The notes under the pieces were generated by a model. That model worked only from the letters and a program-made list of their open reading frames with translations, ran no database searches and was not told the origin of the DNA. Position numbers and translations under genes: made by a program. Source: Infirmifilum sp. NZ (lineage in GTDB: Archaea; Thermoproteota; Thermoprotei; Thermofilales; Thermofilaceae). From it: a stretch of DNA of 64,000 nucleotides. The DNA is taken from assembly GCF_022693705.1 (NCBI RefSeq), contig NZ_CP094288.1:263185-327184 (forward strand), in the 5' to 3' direction. Shown here in pieces: positions 24,109 through 32,782 of this stretch (the first letter of the stretch is position 1; the number at the start of each line of letters is the position of its first letter).

Positions 24109-25587
24109 TTAGAGCTCAGCATGCCATGCGATTCTCAGTTCCTCTCTCGGCGCTACGTCTGTCGCTATGTCGAATGTTGTTTTGGTGATGTTCTCGACCC
24201 ACAGCCTTCCTGGTGGAGGTGATAGTGGTGTTACCAGGATTCTGCTGGGCGCTGATGCTAGGCGGTGCTCCACTCTCGTCCTGGTCTCCCAGGCCGGTAT
24301 GACCGCAGTCCCACCGTTTTCGGTGAAAAGCACGAGCCCTCCCCCGAGTTCTGAAAAAGTTTTGAGCGGTGAAGGCCTGTCGACGACCAGCAGCCCTGCG
24401 TAGGCGTGGTGTCTACCAGCGCAGTTGAATGCTAGCGCTCTAGACTTGTGGATCCTACCGTCTTGGCTTACTGAGCACACCGTGCAGTGAGTCGTGTCGC
24501 CCGTGATGTTCTCCGCTCTCCCCACATCCGTATCCCTTGTGTACCCGAACACAACGCCGTAGTCTGCGACCACGTGCCCATCCCTGACAACTGTTGAAGG
24601 AGCTGTGTCTACGAGTTTAACCCCCACGGTACGGTCGGAGCCTGTCTTGGGCATCCTGATCGTGAAACCGCTCAGATGGAACTCTGCACCCTCCAGGCGT
24701 AGCCCTACGAGCTCCCCCCGAGGGCTCGGAGGAAACTTTGAGACGTATACGTGTATATCGCTCAGGTTGAAGTAGATGCCGTGGCTGAGGCTTATCACTG
24801 GGAATGCCTGCGGCTCCACTACAACCACGTTCCTGATGTCCCCGTTACCGTTATAGTTCGTCACTACGGTCCCCTCGGGCGACGAGGCCAGTACTCCATC
24901 CACCAGGACACCCCTGATAGCCCTGTCCTCTGGCGCCGATATGTGTACGCCGCGGCGGGTTCTGTAGAGAAACACGTTGCGCACAACAGCCTGCTCAACA
25001 GCGTCGACGACTACAGCACCGGCTGAACCGTCTCCGCCGACGTTGTAAGCCCTCACATTTTCTATGTAGGCGTACTCGCTGTAAGGCGTCGAAACCTCTC
25101 TTCCAGCGGCGTACCGGATAAACCTATTGTTGCCGATGTATATACCGTCAAGCCTCTGGTTCCTTAGAACCACGTCTCTAACTACGATCCCGCACCTACC
25201 GCTCGTAAGCATGAAGCCGCTCCCATCTCTGTACGGAACGGTTTGAAGCGAACAGTCGAACACGCCGCCAAGCCAGTAGAACCCCGCTTCACCGACGAGA
25301 ATCCCTATACTCACGTCAACAGGCTTGAACACCGCACGAGGATTGGCGACAACCCTGACGTCGCTACGGACGACGACGGAGTAGCTGTACTCGTCCCCGC
25401 TCTCAGGGTCCACAAATGAACCCCTTCGGTTCAGCACGTACTCCCCTGCATCGACGTAGACTTCACCGCATCTATCGAACGCGTGCTGAATAGCCTCGGC
25501 AGCGTTTACTGAACTAAATACGATGGTATCAGATCCTCTATCCATGACGTAGGTCTTCCCATCAATCTTCGAGACAACACATACCAT
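24109..25587 (-). CDS. Right-handed beta-helix (pectate-lyase-fold) protein
   Basis: The 492-residue protein has the N-terminal pattern of pectate-lyase-like and tail-spike proteins: NAAEAIQHAFDRCGEVYVDAG, then many short repeating strands with stacked V/I and N (VVVRDVVLRNQRLDGIYIGNN). Proteins of this fold bind or cut polysaccharides. No catalytic triad can be assigned and no signal peptide is visible, which is odd for a polysaccharide enzyme. The longest frame starts at 25680, but TTTTTATGCTTTT inside it looks like a TATA box, so the ATG at 25587 is preferred. The last residues (LRIAWHAEL) resemble a remnant at 26696-26815. It may derive from a virus or be a sugar epimerase-like enzyme. 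Confidence 0.65.
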   Translation of the reverse strand: MVCVVSKIDGKTYVMDRGSDTIVFSSVNAAEAIQHAFDRCGEVYVDAGEYVLNRRGSFVDPESGDEYSYSVVVRSDVRVVANPRAVFKPVDVSIGILVGEAGFYWLGGVFDCSLQTVPYRDGSGFMLTSGRCGIVVRDVVLRNQRLDGIYIGNNRFIRYAAGREVSTPYSEYAYIENVRAYNVGGDGSAGAVVVDAVEQAVVRNVFLYRTRRGVHISAPEDRAIRGVLVDGVLASSPEGTVVTNYNGNGDIRNVVVVEPQAFPVISLSHGIYFNLSDIHVYVSKFPPSPRGELVGLRLEGAEFHLSGFTIRMPKTGSDRTVGVKLVDTAPSTVVRDGHVVADYGVVFGYTRDTDVGRAENITGDTTHCTVCSVSQDGRIHKSRALAFNCAGRHHAYAGLLVVDRPSPLKTFSELGGGLVLFTENGGTAVIPAWETRTRVEHRLASAPSRILVTPLSPPPGRLWVENITKTTFDIATDVAPREELRIAWHAEL

Positions 25588-25815
25588 GGGGTCCTGTACC
25601 GAAAGGCCTGCACCCAAACAAAAGCATAAAAATTGCTGCTGTGGAGACTCATCGAGATCTCCGACGCAGGTCTCCACCAAGTGGTTTTCAGGCTAAAGCT
25701 TTTACAGTGTCTTGCAGTATTAGAAGTATAGGCTTAAGGCGTTTTTGTTGCTTCGCGCCAAGGAATCGCCTCATGCTCGGGGCGATAGGCTTACCATGGC
25801 CTACGTGCGTACTTA

Positions 25816-26649
25816 CTAGTGTACCTTGGATTTTTTAAACTGCCTGTAGGTTATGGTCAGGAAAATAACCCAGCCAACGCCCATAGCCATGATTATAGCA
25901 TTTTCTGGACATTTAAGTATGCTCATCACATTCATTGTAAAATCCTGTGACCCGTGGAATAATGTAGGACAGTAAATATCGCCGCACTTTCTACGCAATA
26001 ACCCGAAGTATATACCTACAAAGCAGCTTATTAGCACCCACACCACAGCACCAGCATCAAGGCTATACTTTCCAGTGAGAGGATTGGCATATCTAACCAA
26101 ATGAACAGCCCCGAAGATTATGCCACTCACTATAGGAGATGCATCATGGCCTATGGCCCTGTTTAGAGACCCTAGCACATACCCCATGAAGAAAAGCTCT
26201 TCGCAGAGAGCATTAGACACAAAATTAATGACTAGAGCATCAGCAAGTATGTATACGTTGAGTCTACTGGTCTCGAGCGAGACCAGCCCCGACGCATTGA
26301 GAATGCTGACAAAGGCGAGAGCGGGGACGCACACACTCATCGAAAGATAGAGGCCCCAGTAGAGGCTATACCGTGGATTGGGTGAAATGATGCCGGCTTC
26401 AGCTAAACTAAGCTTGGAGGCGATTATACCCAGGAAGGCGAGCACTACCAGGATTGTGTGGGTGAGCCTACTTCCAAGGTGAGGGTCTCTTACGTAGATT
26501 GGCTCGGAAATCCACACTACCACAGCTTGGACGATAGTAAGCAGAACTGGCAGAACAACATAGAGGGTTTTTCTCCCAGCGGTTTTACCTTGAAGCGCGG
26601 GCTCTTTTTGGGTACTAGCCTCCCCCTTCCCAACCCCCATGGATGCCAC
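25816..26649 (-). CDS. CPBP-family intramembrane metalloprotease
   Basis: A 277-residue membrane protein of about eight helices. The three CPBP (CAAX/ABI) motifs are present: the Glu pair in CEELFFMGYVLG (150-151), His183 in FGAVHL, and His232 in PTLFHGSQDF. These side chains form the active site of Rce1-like proteases, which cut within or near the membrane. The Arg normally found after the Glu pair (EExxxR) is not present, so motif 1 is degenerate. GC content is clearly lower than in flanking genes, a sign of transfer. In bacteria relatives give immunity to bacteriocins; no peptide gene was found here. Confidence 0.85.
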   Translation of the reverse strand: MASMGVGKGEASTQKEPALQGKTAGRKTLYVVLPVLLTIVQAVVVWISEPIYVRDPHLGSRLTHTILVVLAFLGIIASKLSLAEAGIISPNPRYSLYWGLYLSMSVCVPALAFVSILNASGLVSLETSRLNVYILADALVINFVSNALCEELFFMGYVLGSLNRAIGHDASPIVSGIIFGAVHLVRYANPLTGKYSLDAGAVVWVLISCFVGIYFGLLRRKCGDIYCPTLFHGSQDFTMNVMSILKCPENAIIMAMGVGWVIFLTITYRQFKKSKVH

Positions 26650-26980
26650 CCTGCGGGGGAGACATCACTACCTCTACTCCGCCACCATATATTGATTGCT
26701 TTTCGAAGACGGGAGGAAGATCTCGTTCGAGGCCGTGTACTCCTTCAACGTCTCGGACCCTGTTCACCTAGTAGCTAGTTGGAGAGCCGAGCTCAACTCC
26801 CCGGCACTCTTATAATTTTGTTGCAAGAGAGAGCCAGTCCCACCCCCCACGTAAATACTGAGAAAGTTCCAGTAAAAGCTCAAAGATTATTTTCTCGCCG
26901 AGCTCCTCGAACTAGTAGAGCACCCCTTACGAGCAGCCCGAAGTTCGGTGAGCGGGGTTGAAGGTCGGAATGATTGCCCG
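26650..26980. other. Intergenic with a coding remnant
   Basis: Apart from the remnant at 26696-26815 no coding signal is seen. The rest, up to the end of the next gene, appears to be non-coding. Confidence 0.4.
26696..26815 (+). pseudogene. C-terminal remnant resembling the beta-helix protein
   Basis: After a TGA the frame stays open for 39 codons and ends in a stop. It encodes EDGRKISFEAVYSFNVSDP and then VHLVASWRAELNSPALL. The W-x-AEL ending and preceding strand pattern match the end of the beta-helix protein on the other strand (REELRIAWHAEL). No start codon is available, so it is read as the tail of a deleted relative. Confidence 0.4.
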
Positions 26981-27643
26981 CTACTCTATTACGTGACCGC
27001 AGACGACTTCTATCCCCAGCTCCCCTGCTCTCTCGTAGGCCTCCCTATCCACGTTGACGGCGACGAGAATCGTCCTGGCCACCTGCTTGCCCAGGACCTT
27101 GCCGACTACCTGAGACTTCAGGGGTAGCGCTTCGACGTGCTCCAGCTCAGCCCTAGACTTGACCTCGATCACGTAGACCTTCTCGTCTTCAACCAATACG
27201 TCTACGTCGACAACCCTGCCCTTGACGCCGGTTAGGCTGCCGTCCTCGTCCCTCAGCCTCAGCTTCCGCACCTTGCCCGGCTCGATGCCCCTCTTCTCCA
27301 GAGCTTCCCGGAAGATCTCCAGGACCATCCGCTCGAGGTCCTCCCCCCACCTCCTGCCCATGCTCCCGATCGTGACCTCGACCCTTGCGTTCAAGCGGTT
27401 GAACTCCCTCCACAGCCGCTCCTGCCCCTTGAGGAGCTCAGCCAGAACCTTATCCACCCGGTTGAACTCCTCCCTTAGCTGCCTAATCTCAGCCAGGATC
27501 TCGTTGAATTTCCGGTCGTGCTCCTCAAGCCTCTTCAATACGTCGAGGTAGCCGAGGATGCCGGCTACAGTGTACCTGAACTCCTCGTCCTCCATCAGAA
27601 GCCTGAGTAGCTGCTCTCTGAGCTCCGCGCGCGAGACAGGCAA
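26981..27643 (-). CDS. DUF3782-like coiled-coil protein with nuclease-like domain
   Basis: The 220-residue protein begins with LMEDEEFRYTVAGILGYLDVL, nearly the same as the start of the broken gene at 9755-10450. A coiled coil of about 70 residues (Leu/Glu/Arg heptads) follows. The C-terminal domain is of the PD-(D/E)XK type: DVDVLVEDEKVYVIEVKS with the Asp and Glu-x-Lys in order. The start is TTG after AAGGGG; TTTAAAACGGG just upstream may be part of the promoter. Proteins of this kind are multi-copy in Thermoproteota and their role is not known; a nuclease in DNA maintenance or defence is a guess. Confidence 0.75.
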   Translation of the reverse strand: MPVSRAELREQLLRLLMEDEEFRYTVAGILGYLDVLKRLEEHDRKFNEILAEIRQLREEFNRVDKVLAELLKGQERLWREFNRLNARVEVTIGSMGRRWGEDLERMVLEIFREALEKRGIEPGKVRKLRLRDEDGSLTGVKGRVVDVDVLVEDEKVYVIEVKSRAELEHVEALPLKSQVVGKVLGKQVARTILVAVNVDREAYERAGELGIEVVCGHVIE

Positions 27644-27710
27644 CCCCTTGTTCCCGTTTTAAAGACTCCTCTGGAGTATATAAAAAGGTTTACTCTGGCC
27701 CAAGCAGTAC

Positions 27711-29822
27711 TTACGAGATGGTTAGCAGGCTGGGCTCGGGACCTTTTGTGGGCTCTGAGCGTGCCCTCCAACCGGCTATGTCGTGCGCGCAGATCGCGCC
27801 CGAGATGACTACGGCCTCGATCCCTCCGCCGGGGAAGGTTGACGCGCTGGCAAGGTACAGTCCCTTGATCGGGGTCTTGAAGTAGGGCCTCTTCGTCCCT
27901 ACGGACTGGTCGAAAGCGTAGATCGCGCCCTCCGGCATCGAGGTGTACCTCTCGAACGTCCTCGGGGTTGCGGCGTCCACGACGACAACGTGCTCGCCCA
28001 GGCCCGGTATCACTCTCTCGGCTTTCCTGACTAGCTCCCAGGCAAGCCTGAGCTTCTTCTCCAGGTACTCGCGTGTGCCCCTATCGGGGAAGTCGCGGCT
28101 GTTGGCCAGCGTTAGTATCGTGACGCTGGACTTACCTGCGGGGGCCATCCCGGGGTCTGCGTTGGAGTTTATGACGAGGCTGTAGCCCTCGTCTAGGTTC
28201 TCGATTATCGACGGGTAGCCCGAGAGGTCCATGTCTACCCCCAGGAACACCATGAACGCGGAGGGCGACATCCTCAGGCTCTTCAAGTGCTCCGCGTAAT
28301 CCTTGGGTAGGTGCTCCTCGCCGACGAGCTCGAGCAGCGCTGTCTTCGCGTTGGCGTTGGCCACCACGACGCGGCTCCTGTAGACCTTCCCCTTGGCTAC
28401 GACGCCCTTGACCTCGCCGTTCTCGACGAGTATCTTATCCACCCTGTGCATCAGGAGGACTTTCCCGCCTCTGCTCTCAATGTAGTCTTTGAGCGCGTCG
28501 GCAAACCTCTGAGCCCCGCCTTTCGGGAAGTAGCCGCCGTGGAGGTAGTACGACACCACGGCTGTCAGAGCGCCGCTGGCCGGAGTCTCCTCGGGCCTGG
28601 TCCCGAGGTACCCGAGAAGCGCGCAGAGGAGCGTCTTGAGGTCCTCGCTCCTGAAGAACTCGTCGAGCTTCTGCCTGTACGTCTTGTTCATCCAGTCGTA
28701 GAAGTGGGGGTGCTCCCGGGGGTAGTCGAGGAGCTTTCTAGGCCCTTGAACCTTGGCTATCAGCTCAGCAGGCAGCGGGACGCCGTACGTTAGGTCGCTG
28801 TAGCACTCCTCGTACGCCCTCCTCGCCTCCTCGAAGAAGGCGCGGATCGAGCCCTCCTCATCCGGGAACATGCTCACCAGCGCGGCCGTGAGCTCCTCCA
28901 GGTTGCTGGCTTCGATTTCCCTGCCCTTGTAGATGAAGCGGACCCTGTTCCTGACGAAGAGGTCGTCCCTGCTAAAGCCCAGCTCGCTGAGCAGGTAGCT
29001 GACCGGCCCTCCAGCCCACAGACCGCTCACGTTCTCGACTCCCGTGTTGAAGGTGAAGCCTCCCCTGCGGAAGGAGGAGCAGTAGCCCCCGACCTGGTAG
29101 TGCTGCTCGAGGATCAGGATCCTGTAGCCCCACTTCGCCAGCAGGGCCCCGCAGGTCAAGCCGCCCACGCCTGAGCCAACGATAATGACGTCGTACTCGT
29201 CCTCGCGATTCGGAGCCCCGGGCTCGACCCTCACGACCCAGTCGTACCTCCTGAACTCCCTTGTTGCCAGGTAGGCGGGGAGCCACGCTGGCAGCAAGAC
29301 AGACAGAGCTACGCCAGCCGCGATCAAGGCGTTTGAGAGCAACAGGCTCAGCGGGAACCCGAGAAACGCGTAGGCAAGGGCGCTCGCCAGGAAGACCGCG
29401 GCCCACACCGCTGTGAGCAGGCGGTTGACTAGAAGGAACGACGGGTCGCTCCAGTAGACGGGAGGGTAGTCCCTCTTCGAAGCCTGAAGCGTGTAGGGCT
29501 TCCCCAAAGCCAGCGAGGTGAGAGCCATGAGGAAGAGCGCTAGGTAGCCGAGAAGGCCGCTCTCCTCGATGAAGAGCCTGGAGCCAAGGGCGTAGGTGGC
29601 GAGAGCCGCAAGGGTGAAGTAGAGAAGCAAGGCGGCGTCCATCGGGCTTAGCTCCCTTCTGAGGAGCTGCGGGAGAGCCAGGACTGCCGAGAGGATCAGA
29701 GCTAGAGCAACTCCGATCTCAAACCCAAGCCCGCTGAGAACCCAGTACAGGATCCACGGGGTGAACGAGGCAAGGATGTAAAGCATCCCCGGCACTCTAC
29801 CCGGCACTCTCCCACGCTCCAC
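27711..29822 (-). CDS. CrtI/CrtISO-like FAD oxidoreductase fused to a membrane domain
   Basis: The 703-residue protein is a fusion. Residues 1-200 hold about six membrane helices (for example LYILASFTPWILYWVLSGLG). From about residue 208 it is a phytoene-dehydrogenase/carotenoid-isomerase/retinol-saturase-type enzyme with the dinucleotide site DVIIVGSGVGGLTCG, then EQHYQVGGYCSSF, and the C-terminal FAD signature LYLASASTFPGGGIEAVV. Such enzymes act on long isoprenoids at the membrane. The N-terminal domain may anchor it or pass lipid substrate. Candidate roles are saturation of isoprenoid chains of lipids or quinones, or carotenoid chemistry; no carotenoid genes are nearby. Confidence 0.83.
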   Translation of the reverse strand: MERGRVPGRVPGMLYILASFTPWILYWVLSGLGFEIGVALALILSAVLALPQLLRRELSPMDAALLLYFTLAALATYALGSRLFIEESGLLGYLALFLMALTSLALGKPYTLQASKRDYPPVYWSDPSFLLVNRLLTAVWAAVFLASALAYAFLGFPLSLLLSNALIAAGVALSVLLPAWLPAYLATREFRRYDWVVRVEPGAPNREDEYDVIIVGSGVGGLTCGALLAKWGYRILILEQHYQVGGYCSSFRRGGFTFNTGVENVSGLWAGGPVSYLLSELGFSRDDLFVRNRVRFIYKGREIEASNLEELTAALVSMFPDEEGSIRAFFEEARRAYEECYSDLTYGVPLPAELIAKVQGPRKLLDYPREHPHFYDWMNKTYRQKLDEFFRSEDLKTLLCALLGYLGTRPEETPASGALTAVVSYYLHGGYFPKGGAQRFADALKDYIESRGGKVLLMHRVDKILVENGEVKGVVAKGKVYRSRVVVANANAKTALLELVGEEHLPKDYAEHLKSLRMSPSAFMVFLGVDMDLSGYPSIIENLDEGYSLVINSNADPGMAPAGKSSVTILTLANSRDFPDRGTREYLEKKLRLAWELVRKAERVIPGLGEHVVVVDAATPRTFERYTSMPEGAIYAFDQSVGTKRPYFKTPIKGLYLASASTFPGGGIEAVVISGAICAHDIAGWRARSEPTKGPEPSLLTIS

Positions 29823-29965
29823 AGTCTAGGCAACACTCTACTACTTTAGCGCTACATATTCTTTTTCTTGGTAAATGAGCGAGCCAGGCTTAAGCGGTGC
29901 GCCGAAGTGGTGGCCTAAGCTGAGTGCTCGCGCGGGAATCTCACGTACCCCTCTCACACATCAGG

Positions 29966-30676
29966 TTACTCTTTCAAGCTGTTGTACTTGAGTCCATCCG
30001 CGAGGAGCTTGTGCTCGTCTACCTCCACGTCGAACCAGGGGTTGATTATCTTGGCGAACAACCCCTTAGCGTAGTTCTTCACAACAGCACCCTCCATGCT
30101 CATAGCTTCCGTCGAGAAAGCGGACTTGCCCTCTATGATACTTGCTAGCTCCCTGATAATCTCGTCCACTTCACGCTCGCTACGGCAGTTTAGCTCGAGA
30201 ACCTTAAGGAGCGGGGGAGGCTCGAGACCGAGATCCATTACCACACGGATCTTCTCCTCGTACCCGAGAAACGCCTGCCTTTCGAGATCGTACACATCAA
30301 AGACCACAGCCCAGTCTGGCAGCCGATCGTAGGGGACAGTATGCCTGACCCTAAGGTACTCGCCATAGAGGACGTAGCGCTCAGGCAGCTCTTGGAGCTT
30401 CTCGTAGTGGGGATAAACCCAGAGACGCCAAATTCCCCTGTAAACACCGGGCTCGTAGCCATCGACGATGTTCGTGCCACGCTGGTAGACGACAATCTCC
30501 CCGCCTTCCCTCATCACCGAGAACTGGGCACCGTCCAGCTTCTCCTCTACGTGCACAGAGCCGTTGAATAGCTGTAGAAGCTCAGGGTAGGTGAGGTAGC
30601 GCTTGCCACCGTGCCTGAAGCCACTGGGGTGCGGTATCCTGTATATGCGAGGATACCTAGGCCTCTGAATGGACAA
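29966..30676 (-). CDS. ATP-dependent RNA ligase family nucleotidyltransferase
   Basis: The 236-residue enzyme has all motifs of the covalent nucleotidyltransferase superfamily: motif I EEKLDGAQ with Lys46, motif III LYGEYL (103-108), motif IIIa VVFDVYD (124-130), motif IV MEGAVVK (194-200) and motif V FAKIIN with Lys209. It should form a Lys-AMP intermediate and seal or cap RNA ends. It lacks the extra C-terminal domain of T4 Rnl1 and is close to the minimal core, so it may be an Rnl2-like or DRB0094-like ligase. The start is TTG, about 35 bases after GATTATATC. Next to it lies a DNA glycosylase, so repair of nucleic acids is plausible. Confidence 0.85.
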   Translation of the reverse strand: MSIQRPRYPRIYRIPHPSGFRHGGKRYLTYPELLQLFNGSVHVEEKLDGAQFSVMREGGEIVVYQRGTNIVDGYEPGVYRGIWRLWVYPHYEKLQELPERYVLYGEYLRVRHTVPYDRLPDWAVVFDVYDLERQAFLGYEEKIRVVMDLGLEPPPLLKVLELNCRSEREVDEIIRELASIIEGKSAFSTEAMSMEGAVVKNYAKGLFAKIINPWFDVEVDEHKLLADGLKYNSLKE

Positions 30677-30976
30677 ACGCCGTCCGTAAGTGCTTCAGCT
30701 GTGTAAAGATATAATCTTTGCACACGAGTCCCAAGAAAAATCCCGAGAACGAGCTCAGTCGGGTAGTTCCTGCTTACCATCACGTGAATTCACATAGCTC
30801 TGACGCGGACGAATCCAGAGTAAGACGATGAGCAATGCCCTTCACCTGTGGCTGAAAACGTGACGACGCCGAGGAAAACTACAGTGCGTTGATGTGAACG
30901 ACGATGTAGGGGAGATTGCGTATGTTAAGTGCCTGCCTTGCACCGAGGTAGTGACCTAAACCGGAAGCCTCGTGAA
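30677..30976. other. Intergenic, nothing recognised
   Basis: It contains the promoter of the RNA ligase (TATA near 30704-30716) and otherwise no coding signal. Confidence 0.4.
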
Positions 30977-31429
30977 TCACAGCAGACTAGTTCTCGTAGG
31001 CCTCACTCTCTCCCAGGGCTCGACCCCACCGGGTACAACCCTAAAAACGGGGTTTACCTCCACTCCGTGCAAGTTTACCAGCTCCTGGTACCTCTTGAGA
31101 TCTCTTGCCCTGAGCTTACCCAGGAGGTGCTGGAACTCGTAGCTCACCTGCCCCTCTGTTACAGGGATAACGCTGACCTTCACCACCTTCCACACCTTGC
31201 TCACGTCGAAGGAGTACCCCCTTTCTACCGACTCGAGCCACACGTAGTAAATGTACGCGTCTATGCACTCCATCGGGTTCTCGCAGGCCTTAAACCTCTC
31301 AAGTTGCGGGTGGTTCCTGTACCCCTTCGTCCCGCCCTCGAGAACCTTTCTCGCCAGGAGCGCTTCCCGCCACAGAGCCACTAGTCCTTTTGCGTCAAGG
31401 TACTTGGGGTGAATCGACCACAAGCGCAT
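30977..31429 (-). CDS. Pyrimidine-dimer DNA glycosylase (T4 endonuclease V type)
   Basis: A 150-residue protein of the family that removes UV-induced cyclobutane dimers. The conserved start MRLWSIHPKYLDAKGLVALW and then TKGYRNHPQLERF are characteristic. In T4 endonuclease V the N-terminal amine is the nucleophile, so the exact start matters: the ATG at 31429 gives the conserved N terminus, while the frame extends five codons further upstream (MVRWL). It is adjacent to the RNA ligase gene on the same strand, 300 bases apart. Confidence 0.85.
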   Translation of the reverse strand: MRLWSIHPKYLDAKGLVALWREALLARKVLEGGTKGYRNHPQLERFKACENPMECIDAYIYYVWLESVERGYSFDVSKVWKVVKVSVIPVTEGQVSYEFQHLLGKLRARDLKRYQELVNLHGVEVNPVFRVVPGGVEPWERVRPTRTSLL

Positions 31430-31570
31430 GAGCCAGCGCACCAACCATCGTCCTCGACGTTTTACAGACTAAAAATTTGATCTCAATCCACCGCCGCATT
31501 TGCTAGTCCCGCAACGAGCCTGGAAAAAGGATTGATTTATCTCGAGGGAGGGGCTCAGCTTTAGTAAGGA

Positions 31571-31990
31571 CTACCCCACTACCCTCTTTATCCCACTAAG
31601 CTTGTCGAAGTCCCTGTCGAATGAGTATATTTCCCTAATACCGCTCCTCAGCATTGCAACATATGCAACCGCGTCGCTAAATCCGATGTGATTGGTCTCC
31701 GCGACCCTCAACGCTTCCCGGCACATACCCAAATCCACCCCGTAGATGGTCACGTGAGGAGCATAAAGTAGATACTTCCCGACGTCGAGAGCAGCACGCG
31801 GTGGCATGTACTTCTCGAGTATGTTGGCAATCTCGGCTAGCTGAACAACCGTCAGCGCAACCCTCTCACCTCTCTGAATCCTCCTAACCATTTCCTTGGC
31901 TGCGTCCTTAATATCCCGCTCATGTTGACTCAGCATCCTCCTCGGTTTCAGGTAAGCGTGGACGAAAACGCTAGCATCAACGAATCTCAA
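31571..31990 (-). CDS. vapC: PIN-domain toxin (VapC)
   Basis: A 139-residue PIN nuclease that cleaves RNA when freed from its antitoxin. The acidic residues are present: Asp5 in FVDASVFVHAYL, Glu in LAEIANIL, Asp in FSDAVAYVAM and Asp in SFDRDFDKL. Its start overlaps the end of the AbrB-type antitoxin gene by 14 bases, the usual order of a VapBC operon. Confidence 0.9.
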   Translation of the reverse strand: MRFVDASVFVHAYLKPRRMLSQHERDIKDAAKEMVRRIQRGERVALTVVQLAEIANILEKYMPPRAALDVGKYLLYAPHVTIYGVDLGMCREALRVAETNHIGFSDAVAYVAMLRSGIREIYSFDRDFDKLSGIKRVVG

Positions 31991-32216
31991 GGAGCTCTCC
32001 CTTGACAGATTTCCAGTCTGATAAATCAGACTCCAAGTCGACCTCCACGGAGTCGAAGAACTTCGTTAAGTCGGGGAGCTTTAGCGGCTCCAAGACTATT
32101 CTCTCGCCCTCAATCCTCACCACAATAAGGCCGCCTTCTGCGTACTTTTCCCTCCACTCCTTGGGTAACACCAATCTTCCCTGTTTATCCATATGCCTAA
32201 TTATCTCCACAACCAT
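31977..32216 (-). CDS. vapB: AbrB/SpoVT-type antitoxin (VapB)
   Basis: The antitoxin has an N-terminal swapped-hairpin DNA-binding domain (HMDKQGRLVLPKEWREKY) and an acidic C-terminal tail that should block the toxin. The open frame runs to 32354, but CTATAAAAATGG at 32226-32236 is a clear TATA box inside it, and GGTGG precedes the ATG at 32216, so the protein is 79 residues. AbrB-type antitoxins usually repress their own operon. Confidence 0.87.
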   Translation of the reverse strand: MVVEIIRHMDKQGRLVLPKEWREKYAEGGLIVVRIEGERIVLEPLKLPDLTKFFDSVEVDLESDLSDWKSVKGELLEIR

Positions 32217-32225
32217 TGAAACCAC

Positions 32226-32237
32226 CATTTTTATAGA
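32226..32237 (-). promoter_or_regulatory. TATA box of the VapBC operon
   Basis: TCTATAAAAATG on the minus strand, about 15-20 bases before the ATG at 32216; it shows that the longer antitoxin frame is not used. Confidence 0.55.
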
Positions 32238-32782
32238 AAATGGAATGTGAATTAAGTTTATCGTCAAAAGCAGCTCACCATGGAAAACTAAAATTTTGCT
32301 GTCACCTTTACCTAGACAAAACTCCAGCCTCTGGGCCACTAGCAAGATCCGCACTCGTTAAACGATCACTGCACAAATGCGGTTACTTTGTTTTCTTCAC
32401 GGCTAGAAAGTCCGAGGTAAGAGAGCTAGTTAACCGCTCTAACCTAAGCGGGCTGTTAAAAAGCGGAAAGGTTACTCGCTACTCTATTGAACCCACGAGA
32501 GACTCGAACCGAATAGCACCTCCACCCACACTTCTAAAAATAGGTGCCGGTGAGAGGTGATTTGAACTGAGCTATCCAATGTGAAGTGAACTGAGACTTT
32601 ATACTTGTTAACGGGCTCACCGTTCAGACAAGCCTGTTTTTCGAGACTAAATGGGTCAATACGCAGCATCATTCTGCGTCCGATCTGCACCATTAGTATT
32701 TAAAGCTAGCAAGTGTTTTCCATTCCGTTTTTGAGAATTTTCAGGTTAAAGGTTTTTAGCTGGTTGATGCGTTCTACATTCT
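32238..32782. other. Long intergenic region with a 7-bp inverted repeat
   Basis: No intact gene is seen. On the minus strand CGGTGAG and CTCACCG enclose 61 bases, and a GTTCAAATC sequence next to the right arm looks like a tRNA T-loop, but no D-arm or T-stem can be made. CTCAGTTCA occurs twice 27 bases apart. AAAGGTTTTTAGC near 32746 is a possible promoter for the next small gene. Confidence 0.4.

Noticed and set aside
26260-26292. Inverted repeat TGGTCTCG-AG-CGAGACCA as an operator
   Set aside because: It lies within the CPBP protease coding sequence, far from any start.
32541-32570. Box C/D guide RNA at GTGATTTGAACTGA
   Set aside because: The distance between the possible C and D boxes is only 3-4 bases, too short for a guide.
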